From: Flavobacterium enshiense DK69
GTDB lineage: Bacteria; Bacteroidota; Bacteroidia; Flavobacteriales; Flavobacteriaceae
DNA: 64,000 bases
Assembly: GCF_000498495.1 (NCBI RefSeq)
Contig: NZ_AVCS01000015.1
Span: forward strand, 365,329 to 429,328
Direction of reading: 5' to 3'
Shown: in pieces, positions 17,415-26,597 of the stretch
How positions within the stretch are numbered: the stretch's first letter is position 1
How the letters are laid out: every line of letters begins with the position of its first letter
Notes under the pieces: generated by a model
Told to the model about the DNA's origin: nothing
Database searches by the model: none
Seen by the model: the letters and a program-made list of their open reading frames with translations, nothing else
Program-made: the position numbers and the translations under genes

Positions 17415-18481
17415 TAGCGCGGAATTTCTACAGTATCAATAATTTGTCGGATGATTTCGGTGGATGTAATACCTTCCATTTCGCGTTCCGGCGTTACCAT
17501 TACACGGTGCTGCAATACAGGAACTGCGGCATCCTTGATGTCTTCCGGAGTTACGAAATCACGTCCACGAAGCGCTGCAAAACCTTTGGCTGCATTTAAA
17601 ATCGCAATGGATGCACGAGGCGATGCCCCTAAATAAAGGAATGCATTTTCACGGGTATTCATTGTTATTTTTGCAATGTATTCTACCAAATGACTTTCAA
17701 CCATAATTTGTTTTACCAAGCTCTGGTATTTTCCAATCTCAGACTTAGAAAGAATCTGACGGATGTTATCCAGTTTGTTACGGTCCTGTAGTGCATTTTC
17801 CTTTTGAAGGATGCTGATTTCCTCATCAAGGTTTGGATAATCGATGCTGATTTTAAAAAGGAAACGGTCTAATTGCGCTTCCGGCAAACGATATGTTCCT
17901 TCCTGTTCGATAGGGTTTTGGGTAGCGATTACCAAAAACGGAGTGTCCATTTTATAGGCTTTTCCGTCAACGGTAATCTGACGTTCTTCCATTACTTCGA
18001 ACAGTGCGGCCTGCGTTTTGGCTGGGGCACGGTTAATCTCGTCAATAAGGATGAAGTTGGAAAAAATCGGACCTCTTTTGAACTGAAATTCCGATTTTGA
18101 CAAGTCAAAAACAGACGTTCCGATGATATCTGAAGGCATTAAATCGGGCGTAAACTGAATTCGGCTGAAATCCAACGCCAATGTTTTGGAAAGCAATTTG
18201 GCAGTTATGGTTTTAGCCACTCCCGGAACGCCTTCCAAAAGGACGTGTCCGTTCGATAAAACAGCCACTAATAACTGATCAATCATTTTATGCTGCCCGA
18301 CGATAACCGAACTCAATTCGGTTTTAATTTCGTTTACGCTTTGTAACAATGGCGCGAGATTGATTCGCGTCTGAAAGTTTACATTTTCATCCGAAGATGT
18401 TGTTGTTTGTTTTGTTTCGCCCGAAAAATCATGGTTTGATGTTTCGGTTAGCGGAGTATGATTATTTTCGAAAGTATCCAT
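17414..18481 (-). CDS. MoxR-family AAA+ ATPase
   Basis: A 355-residue AAA+ ATPase. About 45 polar residues precede the core. Walker A is GVPGVAKTITAKLL, Walker B is FILIDEINRAPAKTQAALFEVMEE, sensor 1 is FLVIATQNPIEQEGTYRLPEAQLDRF, and the lid has LGASPRASIAIL. MoxR proteins are proposed chaperones that remodel or activate partner proteins with von Willebrand-like domains, and the adjacent DUF58 protein is the expected partner. It lies 8 bases downstream of the DUF4350 gene and overlaps the DUF58 gene by one base. Confidence 0.95.
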   Translation of the reverse strand: MDTFENNHTPLTETSNHDFSGETKQTTTSSDENVNFQTRINLAPLLQSVNEIKTELSSVIVGQHKMIDQLLVAVLSNGHVLLEGVPGVAKTITAKLLSKTLALDFSRIQFTPDLMPSDIIGTSVFDLSKSEFQFKRGPIFSNFILIDEINRAPAKTQAALFEVMEERQITVDGKAYKMDTPFLVIATQNPIEQEGTYRLPEAQLDRFLFKISIDYPNLDEEISILQKENALQDRNKLDNIRQILSKSEIGKYQSLVKQIMVESHLVEYIAKITMNTRENAFLYLGASPRASIAILNAAKGFAALRGRDFVTPEDIKDAAVPVLQHRVMVTPEREMEGITSTEIIRQIIDTVEIPR

Positions 18482-18489
18482 ATTACTTT

Positions 18490-19680
18490 TTATTTTAATT
18501 TATCTATTGCTTTGCTGATTTCAATAACATCTTTTTCGGTACTGTCCATATTGTTTCGGTGTTTTTTTATCAGTCGCACAACATGTTCTATGTCCGATTT
18601 GTTTTTTCCGGTTTTCTGATGCAGACGGTTAATAAATGTCTCATCCAGATTAAAAGTGTCTATCAGATAATCAGTACGTATTTTTTCAAGGAAGTAGATG
18701 ATTTTTTTATCGATGATGACATAATGATTTCCTTCCTGTAGATATAAATTCCCGATGGTTTTGGTGAAATCCACCGTGGTGTTCTGTAACGGGACTTTAA
18801 TAGGGATGATACGCTGTCTTCTTTTGGCATTGAAAATCATAAAAATGAACATTCCTCCCAGGAATAAGTACCAGGCCCATTTTAATGCCGGCTGACTTAA
18901 AATATAACGCATCGGAGAACTTGATGCTTCCGTGTTATTGAAACCTTTTGTTTGCCAGTAAATGTTTCCTTTCGGTAAATAGGATAAAATATTGGCGCTG
19001 TATCCTGAGCTTTCCTTGTTCAGTAAGTAGTAATTTGAAAAAGCAGCCGGTTGGGTATGAAGGTAGAAATTTCCTTTTCCGAACGGAACTTTTATAAAAT
19101 TCACATGTTTAGATGTATCAATTTCCTGATGGCCTAAAACTGTTGCGTTCATCGAATCAATCTCATTGAAATAAGAAAGACTGGCTCCTTTTTTGAATTT
19201 GTATTTCTGATGCTTGAAAACGCCGTTGGTCAGGTTGAAATACAGGCTGTCTGACAAAGAATACTGGTTGCCGAATTCGGTTTTTAAAGTATCCATCAGC
19301 TTTTGAGGGAAATCTTTCATGCTTAAAAAAGCAGTGTTCCCATGTTCCACAAACCAAATCAGTTCGTTTAACGAAGGTTCGTCGAATTCGTTGTTTTCTG
19401 AAATGAACAAAAGAGAACCTTTTACGTTGTAAGTAGAATCGGCAAAGTTGTATTTGGGATCCAGATATTCGTATAATGTGCTTTCGAAACGCTGTACCTT
19501 ATGTTCGGGCAATAAGCCATCGATTTCTTTATTGAAAACGTAAAGGCCAAACGGGATTTTGTCTCTTGTGGCATACGTCGTCGACCAGTCAATCGGTTTT
19601 TTTCGGTTGGCGTCTATAACTATAATTCCAATGGCAATCAGAACAAAAAACGCAATGTATATTTTGAGTGTCCTGTTCAT
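18490..19680 (-). CDS. DUF4350 domain membrane protein
   Basis: A 396-residue protein with an N-terminal membrane anchor (YIAFFVLIAIGIIVIDA), a periplasmic region of about 230 residues with the DUF4350 pattern (GSLLFISENNEFDEPSLNELIWFVEHGNTAFLSMKDFP), and a second membrane span around residues 280-297 (WAWYLFLGGMFIFMIF). A basic cytoplasmic tail follows. DUF4350 resembles the glutamine-amidotransferase-like fold seen in motility and transport accessory proteins, but no catalytic residues can be assigned. It starts directly at the stop of the DUF4129 gene. Confidence 0.88.
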   Translation of the reverse strand: MNRTLKIYIAFFVLIAIGIIVIDANRKKPIDWSTTYATRDKIPFGLYVFNKEIDGLLPEHKVQRFESTLYEYLDPKYNFADSTYNVKGSLLFISENNEFDEPSLNELIWFVEHGNTAFLSMKDFPQKLMDTLKTEFGNQYSLSDSLYFNLTNGVFKHQKYKFKKGASLSYFNEIDSMNATVLGHQEIDTSKHVNFIKVPFGKGNFYLHTQPAAFSNYYLLNKESSGYSANILSYLPKGNIYWQTKGFNNTEASSSPMRYILSQPALKWAWYLFLGGMFIFMIFNAKRRQRIIPIKVPLQNTTVDFTKTIGNLYLQEGNHYVIIDKKIIYFLEKIRTDYLIDTFNLDETFINRLHQKTGKNKSDIEHVVRLIKKHRNNMDSTEKDVIEISKAIDKLK

Positions 19681-20418
19681 TTAGATAGAATTAATGGTTT
19701 TGACAAACGCTTTTTCGGCCTTTTCAAATAAGGCATCATCAACGCGGAATTCTCCATACCAGCTGTAATCATAAATGTAGGACAGGTATTGGAAATCTTC
19801 CTTAAGTGAATGGCGCTGAATTTCATAAAGGTAATCGGTATTGGTTTTTTCGATATCCCATTCGATTACGCCGTTATCTGACATTTTTTTCAATAGCCAT
19901 AAGTAATAATACCGAATCGATAACCTATGGTTGTTAGCGGCTTTGCACTTTTCAATAATGTTTCTGAAATCGATCGTATGGATGTTTTCTTCTGAATATT
20001 CGGTTACACTGATTTTCTTTTTTGATGATTTTCCGAAAATCCAGACGCCTTCTTTGTTTATAATGGCTTTTACAATCAGGTAAACTACAAAAAGAACAAT
20101 AAGAATGGCTAATACCTTTACCACAATTTCAAATACAGTAGCATTTCCTTCTCCGTCACCAAAAGAGAAAATACGATCTAACCAATACTGAAGCCAAGCT
20201 TTAAAGTTATCCCATCGGGAAGTGTCTTTAAGTAGCGGTTGGTACTGAAATTCCTCAGAAGTATAATCACGCTGAAAATTATCCCTGTACTTGACCGGCG
20301 TAATGACAATGTTTTCATCAGCAACATGCTTATCGGTATAGGCAATTGTATCATTACTTACTTGTGAAAAAGCAAGGCCTGTTATAAAAAATAGTATGTA
20401 GAAAAGTACTTTATTCAC
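19681..20418 (-). CDS. DUF4129 domain membrane protein
   Basis: About 245 residues: a hydrophobic leader (FYILFFITGLAFSQ), a periplasmic segment with SRWDNFKAWLQYWLDRIFSFGDG, a transmembrane helix around residues 95-120 (VVKVLAILIVLFVVYLIVKAII), and a C-terminal cytoplasmic DUF4129 helical region ending DYSWYGEFRVDDALFEKAEKAF. The start is taken as the GTG at 20418, which overlaps the upstream stop as GTGAATAA. An upstream TTG at 20430 is also in frame. DUF4129 is often fused to transglutaminase in other bacteria but here stands alone. Confidence 0.85.
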   Translation of the reverse strand: MNKVLFYILFFITGLAFSQVSNDTIAYTDKHVADENIVITPVKYRDNFQRDYTSEEFQYQPLLKDTSRWDNFKAWLQYWLDRIFSFGDGEGNATVFEIVVKVLAILIVLFVVYLIVKAIINKEGVWIFGKSSKKKISVTEYSEENIHTIDFRNIIEKCKAANNHRLSIRYYYLWLLKKMSDNGVIEWDIEKTNTDYLYEIQRHSLKEDFQYLSYIYDYSWYGEFRVDDALFEKAEKAFVKTINSI

Positions 20419-21367
20419 TTTCAATACCAATCAAATCAATTTGACTTTTAGGTGAATTGTTTTCGTTTTCCTCACGAAGGCTGTAATAAATGATTCCCTG
20501 ATTTACCAAAATGAAGTTCTGGAAAATAAAGTTCATTACTATCGATAAAATCATGGTGATTCCCATCATTACCATTAAGAAAGAAAACTGCTCGCCTCCG
20601 AAACCGGCTGAAGCATTTTGAGAATCCAGAGATGTAAACATTGAGAAAATACCAATAAAATATGGAATCATACTCACAAAACCTACGATAATCTGCATAA
20701 TCAGATACATAACTGCAGTCGACCCAACTGTCGGCCAGAATTTTTGTCTCAGTAAACCAAATCCATTGCCCAAAGATTCGAAGTAGCCATTGTCGGTACT
20801 GATGTAATCGTAAAAACTAAGTGAAATCCAACACATCATGGCCGGAATCAATATCAACATTAACGGGATACCTATCAGGATGAATGCCAAGGCAAAACAC
20901 AATCCTAACACAACAAACATGACTGGGATTATGATAAACAGGGAAGCGATAAAAAAGATAACGATTTTACCAGCTTTGCTTTTGATTACGGAAATGATTT
21001 CATTTGTTGAAAAATCAGTATTCTTTTCCATCAGATTTAAATAAGCCACAGGGAAAGCATAGCTTAAAAGAGCCATGAAAAGAATGCTGATAACTGTAAA
21101 GATACCCAATCCGATAAATAAGCCCAGATTGTCGTTGATATAGGCATCGAAATTATTGTCCATTGCATTCGTTGCTACTCCTATATTAGCATACATTCCT
21201 TCAAAAAATACTTTCATTAAGAAGTACATCAAAACTAATAGTACCAGTAAAAAACCGCCGTTTATGATAAAGTAGTTACGGAAATAATGTTTACCGTGCA
21301 TTTTGAAAAATGTAAAGGTGTCTCCGACCAATTCGCCGAAGTTTCTTTTTTTAAAGAGTTGAAACAT
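20411..21367 (-). CDS. Multi-pass membrane protein of the MoxR operon
   Basis: A 318-residue protein with about six long hydrophobic segments (for example YFIINGGFLLVLLVLMYFLM, VIFFIASLFIIIPVMFVVLG, ALAFILIGIPLMLILIPAMM). The last 25 residues are polar and cytoplasmic. The layout resembles membrane domains found beside DUF4129 and SpoIIM-like genes. It overlaps the SpoIIM gene by 17 bases and the DUF4129 gene by 8 bases, so the genes are strongly coupled. I do not recognise a characterised family and assign no function. Confidence 0.8.
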   Translation of the reverse strand: MFQLFKKRNFGELVGDTFTFFKMHGKHYFRNYFIINGGFLLVLLVLMYFLMKVFFEGMYANIGVATNAMDNNFDAYINDNLGLFIGLGIFTVISILFMALLSYAFPVAYLNLMEKNTDFSTNEIISVIKSKAGKIVIFFIASLFIIIPVMFVVLGLCFALAFILIGIPLMLILIPAMMCWISLSFYDYISTDNGYFESLGNGFGLLRQKFWPTVGSTAVMYLIMQIIVGFVSMIPYFIGIFSMFTSLDSQNASAGFGGEQFSFLMVMMGITMILSIVMNFIFQNFILVNQGIIYYSLREENENNSPKSQIDLIGIESE

Positions 21368-22331
21368 GATTTTTATTTGTTTTTCGATTAATGATGAATG
21401 GATAAACTAAAAAGTAGTATGATATGATTGCCAAAGTTCCTAAAATGATGAAAACATTTAAGATTCTTGGCATGTCTATCGAATAGCGGGTGATAAAACC
21501 TTCCAGGAATCCGGCAGCAATCGTAAACGGAATCGTGGCCATGAAGATTTTAAGGCTATCCTTAAATCCGGTTTTAAAAGAATTCAGACGGGAATAGGTT
21601 TTGGGAAACAGTATGCTGGCGCCTAATATGAACCCGCAACTGGCTTCAATAACCATTGCGAATATTTCCATGGCACCGTGAATCCAGATGCCACGTACAC
21701 TTTCCCAGAATACATTTTCCTGATAGAAAAAATATTGGAACGAGCCTAACATAATGGAATTTTGTATCAAAAAGAGAAATGTTCCGAGGCCGACAAAAAT
21801 ACCGTAGACATAACATTTGGCTCCCACGATCAGGTTGTTGAGCGTAATGCCGATGAAACTGCCCCAGTCACTGCCGCTTTTATAAACAGCAACCGGATTT
21901 CCTTTTTCGATGTTTTCCAATGTCATATTTACATAGGCATCTCCCATGATAAGACGGGCAAAAGTAGCGTCATTGTGTGCCGAGAGCACGCCGATTCCGG
22001 TACAAAGGAAAAAAAGCAGAAAAGCAAATAAGATATATCTTCTGTATTCGTAAACCAACAGCGGAACTTCCGTTTTAAAGAAATAGACAAGCCTGTTGGT
22101 TTCCTCTCGTTTGGTTTTATAAATTTTCTGGTAAATCTGAGAGGCCAGATGGTTCAGATAGACCACCGTTTTACTTTTGGGATAGTAGGTTTGTGCGTAC
22201 GATAAATCATTCAGCAAATGAATGTACAAACTGGCTAATTCATCCGGATTTTTTTTAGCTTTGCCAAAAATAGCCTGTTCAAATTCAAGCCATTTTTCTT
22301 TATTTTGTCTTATAAACGCTACTTCTCTCAT
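21351..22331 (-). CDS. SpoIIM-like (stage II sporulation protein M) integral membrane protein
   Basis: A 326-residue protein: about 100 cytoplasmic helical residues (EKWLEFEQAIFGKAKKNPDELASLYIHLLNDLSYAQTYYPKSKT), then a six-helix membrane domain with the typical GIFVGLGTFLFLIQNSIMLG and HGAMEIFAMVIEASCGFILG. SpoIIM-domain proteins occur widely outside spore formers and this organism class does not sporulate. It heads the MoxR operon, back to back with the RDD gene 21 bases away, so both transcripts must initiate in a very short or overlapping region. Confidence 0.9.
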   Translation of the reverse strand: MREVAFIRQNKEKWLEFEQAIFGKAKKNPDELASLYIHLLNDLSYAQTYYPKSKTVVYLNHLASQIYQKIYKTKREETNRLVYFFKTEVPLLVYEYRRYILFAFLLFFLCTGIGVLSAHNDATFARLIMGDAYVNMTLENIEKGNPVAVYKSGSDWGSFIGITLNNLIVGAKCYVYGIFVGLGTFLFLIQNSIMLGSFQYFFYQENVFWESVRGIWIHGAMEIFAMVIEASCGFILGASILFPKTYSRLNSFKTGFKDSLKIFMATIPFTIAAGFLEGFITRYSIDMPRILNVFIILGTLAIISYYFLVYPFIINRKTNKNHVSTL

Positions 22332-22352
22332 AAAGAGGCTAAAATATAAAAT

Positions 22353-23096
22353 ATGTCAGAATTATCGATAGTCACGACCCAAAATGTGAATATAAATTTT
22401 CAGGCCGCCTCGGTTGGTGACAGGATTGTTGCACAGTTGCTTGATTTGCTGATAAAAGTAGCGTATGTCATTGTTGTTTACTATGTTTTTTTCTATCTGA
22501 TTGGCCTGAACGATTTTATGGCGAGCACTGATCAATGGTCACAAAACGCTGTAATAATGCTTTTTGGCCTTCCGGTTATTTTTTATTCCCTGCTGCAGGA
22601 AAGCCTGATGGAAGGGCAAACCTTCGGAAAAAAAATATTGAAAATGAAAGTGATAAAAATTGACGGCTATCAGGCCAGTTTCGGGGATTACCTGATACGC
22701 TGGCTTTTTCGGATTGTTGAAATTACAATTGGAAGTGGGATAATTGGTTTAATAGCAATTATAGTAAGCAGTAAAAACCAGCGTTTGGGTGATATGGCGG
22801 CAGGAACGGCAGTTATTTCGCTAAAAAACAAGATCAATATCAATCATACCATTCTTCAAGAAATAGACGATGATTATGTGCCAATATATCCATTGGTAAT
22901 CAAACTTTCGGATAATGATGCCCGAATCATCAAAGAAACATTTGAATCGGCGTTAAAAAATCAGGACTTTAAATTGATTTATAAACTCCGCGAAAAGATT
23001 GAGTCTGTTACTGGAATTAAAAACCAATCAGGCAATGATTCTGATTTTATCCGAACCGTGTTGAAAGATTACAATTACTTCACCCGAAATATGTAA
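22353..23096 (+). CDS. RDD-family membrane protein
   Basis: A 247-residue protein with the RDD signature in order: Arg in SVGDRIVAQLLDLLIKV, then two to three membrane helices, GQTFGKKILKMKVI, and QRLGDMAAGTAVI. A polar C-terminal tail of about 80 residues follows. RDD proteins are small transporters or channels of uncertain substrate and commonly lie beside SpoIIM/MoxR clusters, as here in divergent orientation. It is followed by the TRIC gene 2 bases downstream, so they form a transcription unit. Confidence 0.92.
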   Translation: MSELSIVTTQNVNINFQAASVGDRIVAQLLDLLIKVAYVIVVYYVFFYLIGLNDFMASTDQWSQNAVIMLFGLPVIFYSLLQESLMEGQTFGKKILKMKVIKIDGYQASFGDYLIRWLFRIVEITIGSGIIGLIAIIVSSKNQRLGDMAAGTAVISLKNKININHTILQEIDDDYVPIYPLVIKLSDNDARIIKETFESALKNQDFKLIYKLREKIESVTGIKNQSGNDSDFIRTVLKDYNYFTRNM

Positions 23097-23098
23097 TA

Positions 23099-23701
23099 AT
23101 GTTTGAAATACTTGATATTTTAGGAACCATGGCTTTTGCCGTATCAGGCGCATTAACCGCAATGAATAAGAAAATGGACCCTTTTGGGGTTTTCATCATT
23201 GCCTTTGTTACTGCGGTTGGCGGCGGTACTTTACGTGATGTTCTTATTGGTAGGACTCCAGTAGGATGGATGATGAATCTGAATTATGTTTATATTATTC
23301 TTTTGGGATTTGTGTTAGCTATGATTTTTAAGGAAAAACTGGATGGTTTCCGAAAGTCTATGTTTTTGTTTGATACCATCGGGTTGGGTGTTTTTACTTT
23401 AATCGGTTTGGAAAAAGGCCTGGAAGTACATCTTCATCCGGTTATCTGTATCGCTTTAGGTACGATGACTGCTTGTTTTGGAGGTGTTATCCGCGATATT
23501 TTGTGTAATGAGATTCCGGTGATTTTCCGCAAGGAAATCTATGCTACGATTTGTATTGTTGGGGGAATCTTCTTCTTTTTCCTCAAAAGCATTGAATTGC
23601 CCGAAAATCTGGTTTATTTAGCGACTTCTGTATTGATAATATTTATCCGTTTAATGGCCGTAATTTTTCATTGGTCACTGCCAACTGTCGAAAAGAATTA
23701 G
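23099..23701 (+). CDS. TRIC-type / UPF0126 (YicG-like) membrane channel protein
   Basis: A 200-residue protein with seven hydrophobic segments and the internal two-fold repeat of the family: ILGTMAFAVSGALTAMNKKMDPFGV...GGGTLRDVLIGRTPVGWM in the first half and FDTIGLGVFTLIGLEKGL...CFGGVIRDILCNEIPVIF in the second. Bacterial TRIC homologues form trimeric potassium-permeable channels, but glycine transport has also been proposed for some members. Its stop overlaps the convergent T9SS cargo gene by 4 bases. Confidence 0.93.
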   Translation: MFEILDILGTMAFAVSGALTAMNKKMDPFGVFIIAFVTAVGGGTLRDVLIGRTPVGWMMNLNYVYIILLGFVLAMIFKEKLDGFRKSMFLFDTIGLGVFTLIGLEKGLEVHLHPVICIALGTMTACFGGVIRDILCNEIPVIFRKEIYATICIVGGIFFFFLKSIELPENLVYLATSVLIIFIRLMAVIFHWSLPTVEKN

Positions 23702-25512
23702 TGGTTCAGATACAAATAGCCGTTTAGCGGTTTTGGGTAGTTTGGGTCATTCAGATATAAAATATAAAAATAGGTTCCATCGGGAGCATGATTACTTCCG
23801 ACACCGTCTTTTATGTAGCCATCCCATTCCGGGGTGTAGTTGTTTCCTTTCCAGACTTCTCTTCCCCAGCGGTTGTAAATAAAAATCTCGTGGTTAACAA
23901 AAACATCACGTAGTCCTTCAATATGAAAAGTATCGTTCATTCCGTCGCCGTTCACGGATACTGCATTGTAAACTATAGGGGGGCAGGGTTTAACCATCAA
24001 CTGAAATGAGGTTGTGGTAAAACATTCCGGCCCATCAATGCGGACAAAAATTGTTTTAGGAGTAGCTGTTGCCAGGTAATTAGAAGGATCCGGAATAGGG
24101 TTTATTCCTGCATTGGCTTCGAGTTGCGATTCGTGAAATGTTACTGTGCTGTTAGGATCGGAAGTCACAGTGTTTTCATAGGCTGAAAAATCAAATAATC
24201 CTTCCGTATAGCCTCTGTTGCAGGAAATCAAATCGGCCAACAGATTGGGAGTAGGCCCAGTGGCAAGTGTTACATCCATGGTGGTGTTATTGTTGTTTTC
24301 CTGTAATTCCGTTACAACGCCTGGTTGGTCTACAATTATTTCCAGTGAGAAATTAACTGGGACTCCGTTGGGAATAGTCACAAACTGATAAAAGTTTTCA
24401 CTGTCGCCAATCTGGATGTCATTTTGGGTCTGATTGGTACCTATAAGAATTCCGCCAGCATAAATGGAAATTGGCGTTCCTGCAGGTAAAAAATCAGTAG
24501 CGTTAATGTTGGAAACCGAGTAATTGACAGCAATGTTTCGAGAGTTGCATTCACCTTCCGCCTGGTCGATAGTAACAGTTGCATCCGGTAACTGACTGTT
24601 GAGTTTGGTTACAATTGTATTTATCATTACATAATCCTGACCAGTAGCAAGTTGAATCGTAGCACTTTCATCGCCTATATCTATAAAATTTTGAATGTTA
24701 TAGATATCTAAATCCATGTTGAAAAGGTTTTGGGCTCCTGTAACACTATTAGTTCCGTTAAAAGCGTTGTTTGCAGGATTTAATGGTGGATTTGAAACTG
24801 TGATCCCATTTATACTCAAACTTTCAATTATATCTGTACCCGGAGCCGGAATTCCCCGATCGCCTTCCCAAGCAATAAACCCAATTTTTGAACCGACGTC
24901 ATCAATTACATTTAAATTGTCAATAGTAATGTTAAGTTCTCCCACTCCCCCTGAAGGAGTTGTTGATAGACTTTCTAAACCATCATATACATTTACAACA
25001 TTTAAAGGTAAGTTGTTGTTTTTGTATACTACAAGAACGGCCCATCCTGCAAAATGGGTTCCGTTATCCCAATATTCCGGGATTTGATCGTTTACATCCA
25101 ATTCAGAGACCGTATATGTTGTGTTTCCTTGTGAAATAACAATATCTGTGATGTCGTAAAATGCTGCAAAAAAAATTTTTCCAGAGCTAGCCTGAATAGT
25201 TGAAAAAGTACGTTGTGCTGCAATGTCGATATTGTTAAGTTTAATATTGAAATCTCCTGGGCCACAGCCTGCCCAGTAGAGATAGGCTTTTTCGATTTCG
25301 CTTCCCGAGCTCAAATTTAAATCAGCTGATGATGAGGTTAAAATGCTATCCGGATACATAAAGGTGTTTTCGTCAGGATTAAGCGTGTTCCCGAAAAAAG
25401 TAAAGTCATATCTTCCAAAGAATTGCTCAGAAAGCGCAATGTCCTGTCCGAATAAATTTCCGGAAAAGAGTAAAAAAAGGACGCCGTAAAAAAGAAGTAA
25501 TTTGGACCTCAC
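23698..25512 (-). CDS. Secreted protein with T9SS type B (gliding-motility-associated) C-terminal domain
   Basis: A 604-residue exported protein. The signal peptide MRSKLLLFYGVLFLLFSGNLFGQ is followed by a beta-rich region with an AYLYWAGCGPGDF motif. CARDB-like adhesive domains come next (for example FLPAGTPISIYAGGILIGTNQT and VTELQENNNNTTMDV). The C-terminal 85 residues are the type B sorting signal: SVNGDGMNDTFHIEGL, IFIYNRWGREVWKGNNY, WDGYI and APDGTYFYILYL. It is exported through the type IX system and anchored or released at the cell surface. The start codon is GTG at 25512. Its substrate or ligand is unknown. Confidence 0.9.
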   Translation of the reverse strand: MRSKLLLFYGVLFLLFSGNLFGQDIALSEQFFGRYDFTFFGNTLNPDENTFMYPDSILTSSSADLNLSSGSEIEKAYLYWAGCGPGDFNIKLNNIDIAAQRTFSTIQASSGKIFFAAFYDITDIVISQGNTTYTVSELDVNDQIPEYWDNGTHFAGWAVLVVYKNNNLPLNVVNVYDGLESLSTTPSGGVGELNITIDNLNVIDDVGSKIGFIAWEGDRGIPAPGTDIIESLSINGITVSNPPLNPANNAFNGTNSVTGAQNLFNMDLDIYNIQNFIDIGDESATIQLATGQDYVMINTIVTKLNSQLPDATVTIDQAEGECNSRNIAVNYSVSNINATDFLPAGTPISIYAGGILIGTNQTQNDIQIGDSENFYQFVTIPNGVPVNFSLEIIVDQPGVVTELQENNNNTTMDVTLATGPTPNLLADLISCNRGYTEGLFDFSAYENTVTSDPNSTVTFHESQLEANAGINPIPDPSNYLATATPKTIFVRIDGPECFTTTSFQLMVKPCPPIVYNAVSVNGDGMNDTFHIEGLRDVFVNHEIFIYNRWGREVWKGNNYTPEWDGYIKDGVGSNHAPDGTYFYILYLNDPNYPKPLNGYLYLNH

Positions 25513-25576
25513 CGTAAATTGTTTTTTGTTAAAATTAGCAATTATTTTTTACAGGATGTGATTGGTTCCGTAAAAA

Positions 25577-25609
25577 GATTGGTTTAATCTGAAGAAAAAT
25601 TACTACTTT
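25577..25609 (+). promoter_or_regulatory. Predicted promoter of the glycan gene series
   Basis: A TTG is followed after about 22 bases by TACTTTTC, which differs from TAnnTTTG only in the last base. It lies just ahead of the FemAB-like gene, the first of four tightly packed plus-strand genes. Confidence 0.4.
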
Positions 25610-25627
25610 TCGGCAGTTTATCAAGGT

Positions 25628-26596
25628 TTGGTGGAAAAGTATACCGTACGAAAATATCAGGAATCCGATTATTTACTTTGGAATGATTTTATACATCAGG
25701 CCAAAAATGCGACATTTCTTTTTCACAGGGATTTTATGGAGTACCACTCCAATCGTTTTGAAGATTTTTCATTAATGGTTTTCTCTGATGATAAACTGAT
25801 GGCGGTTCTTCCTGCCAATAAAAAGGGAAAGGAAGTTCATTCGCATCAGGGACTTAGCTACGGAGGCCTTGTGGTTAAAAAGACACTTCGAATCAAAGAA
25901 TATGTTTCGGTTTTTCAGTCTGTTTTATATTTCCTGAATGAAAACGGATTCAATGTTCTTAACCTGAAAATGCTTCCCAAGATTTATAACCAAACCATTG
26001 CCGAAGAAATCGATTATGTTTCGTTTTTAGCATATGCAGAAACCTATCGTTCTGATGTATATCTTGTGATCGACAACAACGAAAAATACAAGCCTAACCG
26101 CAATAGGAAAAGAGCGTTAACTTTGGCTGAAAACCTTAATATTGGAGTTAAGGAAGATGGAAATTATAAGGATTTCTGGAATTCGATACTGACTCCGAAT
26201 CTTGAAAATCGCTTCGGCGTGAAACCGGTGCATTCTCTGGAAGAAATGGAGAAATTAGCTTTGCTTTTTCCGAAAAATATCAAACTTTATAATGCATATC
26301 AGGATAATGAACTGAAAGCGGGCGTTGTTATGTTTTTGACCGATACTGTGGCGCATTTTCAGTACAGTTCAGGTGGAAATGACAGGACTGATACCGCTGC
26401 CCTAGACATTTTGTTTGATTATATTATCCGAAAGTATTCCGATAAGAAATATGTGAGTTTCGGAAGCAGTTCCGAAAACAACGGACGCGTTTTAAACGAA
26501 GGACTTGCGTATTGGAAGGAAAGTTTCGGAGCACGTACTTCGGTTCAGAATTTCATCAGATTCCAAACCAAAAATTACCCGGAACTGACAATTTAA
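25628..26596 (+). CDS. FemAB/BioF2-like GNAT acyltransferase
   Basis: A 322-residue protein with two GNAT-like halves. Features are WNDFIHQAKNATFLFHRDFMEYH, AVLPANKKGKEVHSHQGLSYGGLVV, and in the C-terminal half AGVVMFLTDTVAHFQYSSGG and AALDILFDYIIRKY. These resemble FemAB-type aminoacyl/acyl transferases found in polysaccharide and peptidoglycan loci. No ATG start exists. TTG at 25628 or GTG at 25631 must be used, with an AAGG just upstream. It is one base from the aminotransferase gene, which places it in the glycan operon, possibly as a sugar N-acyltransferase. Confidence 0.8.
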   Translation: MVEKYTVRKYQESDYLLWNDFIHQAKNATFLFHRDFMEYHSNRFEDFSLMVFSDDKLMAVLPANKKGKEVHSHQGLSYGGLVVKKTLRIKEYVSVFQSVLYFLNENGFNVLNLKMLPKIYNQTIAEEIDYVSFLAYAETYRSDVYLVIDNNEKYKPNRNRKRALTLAENLNIGVKEDGNYKDFWNSILTPNLENRFGVKPVHSLEEMEKLALLFPKNIKLYNAYQDNELKAGVVMFLTDTVAHFQYSSGGNDRTDTAALDILFDYIIRKYSDKKYVSFGSSSENNGRVLNEGLAYWKESFGARTSVQNFIRFQTKNYPELTI

Positions 26597-26597
26597 T

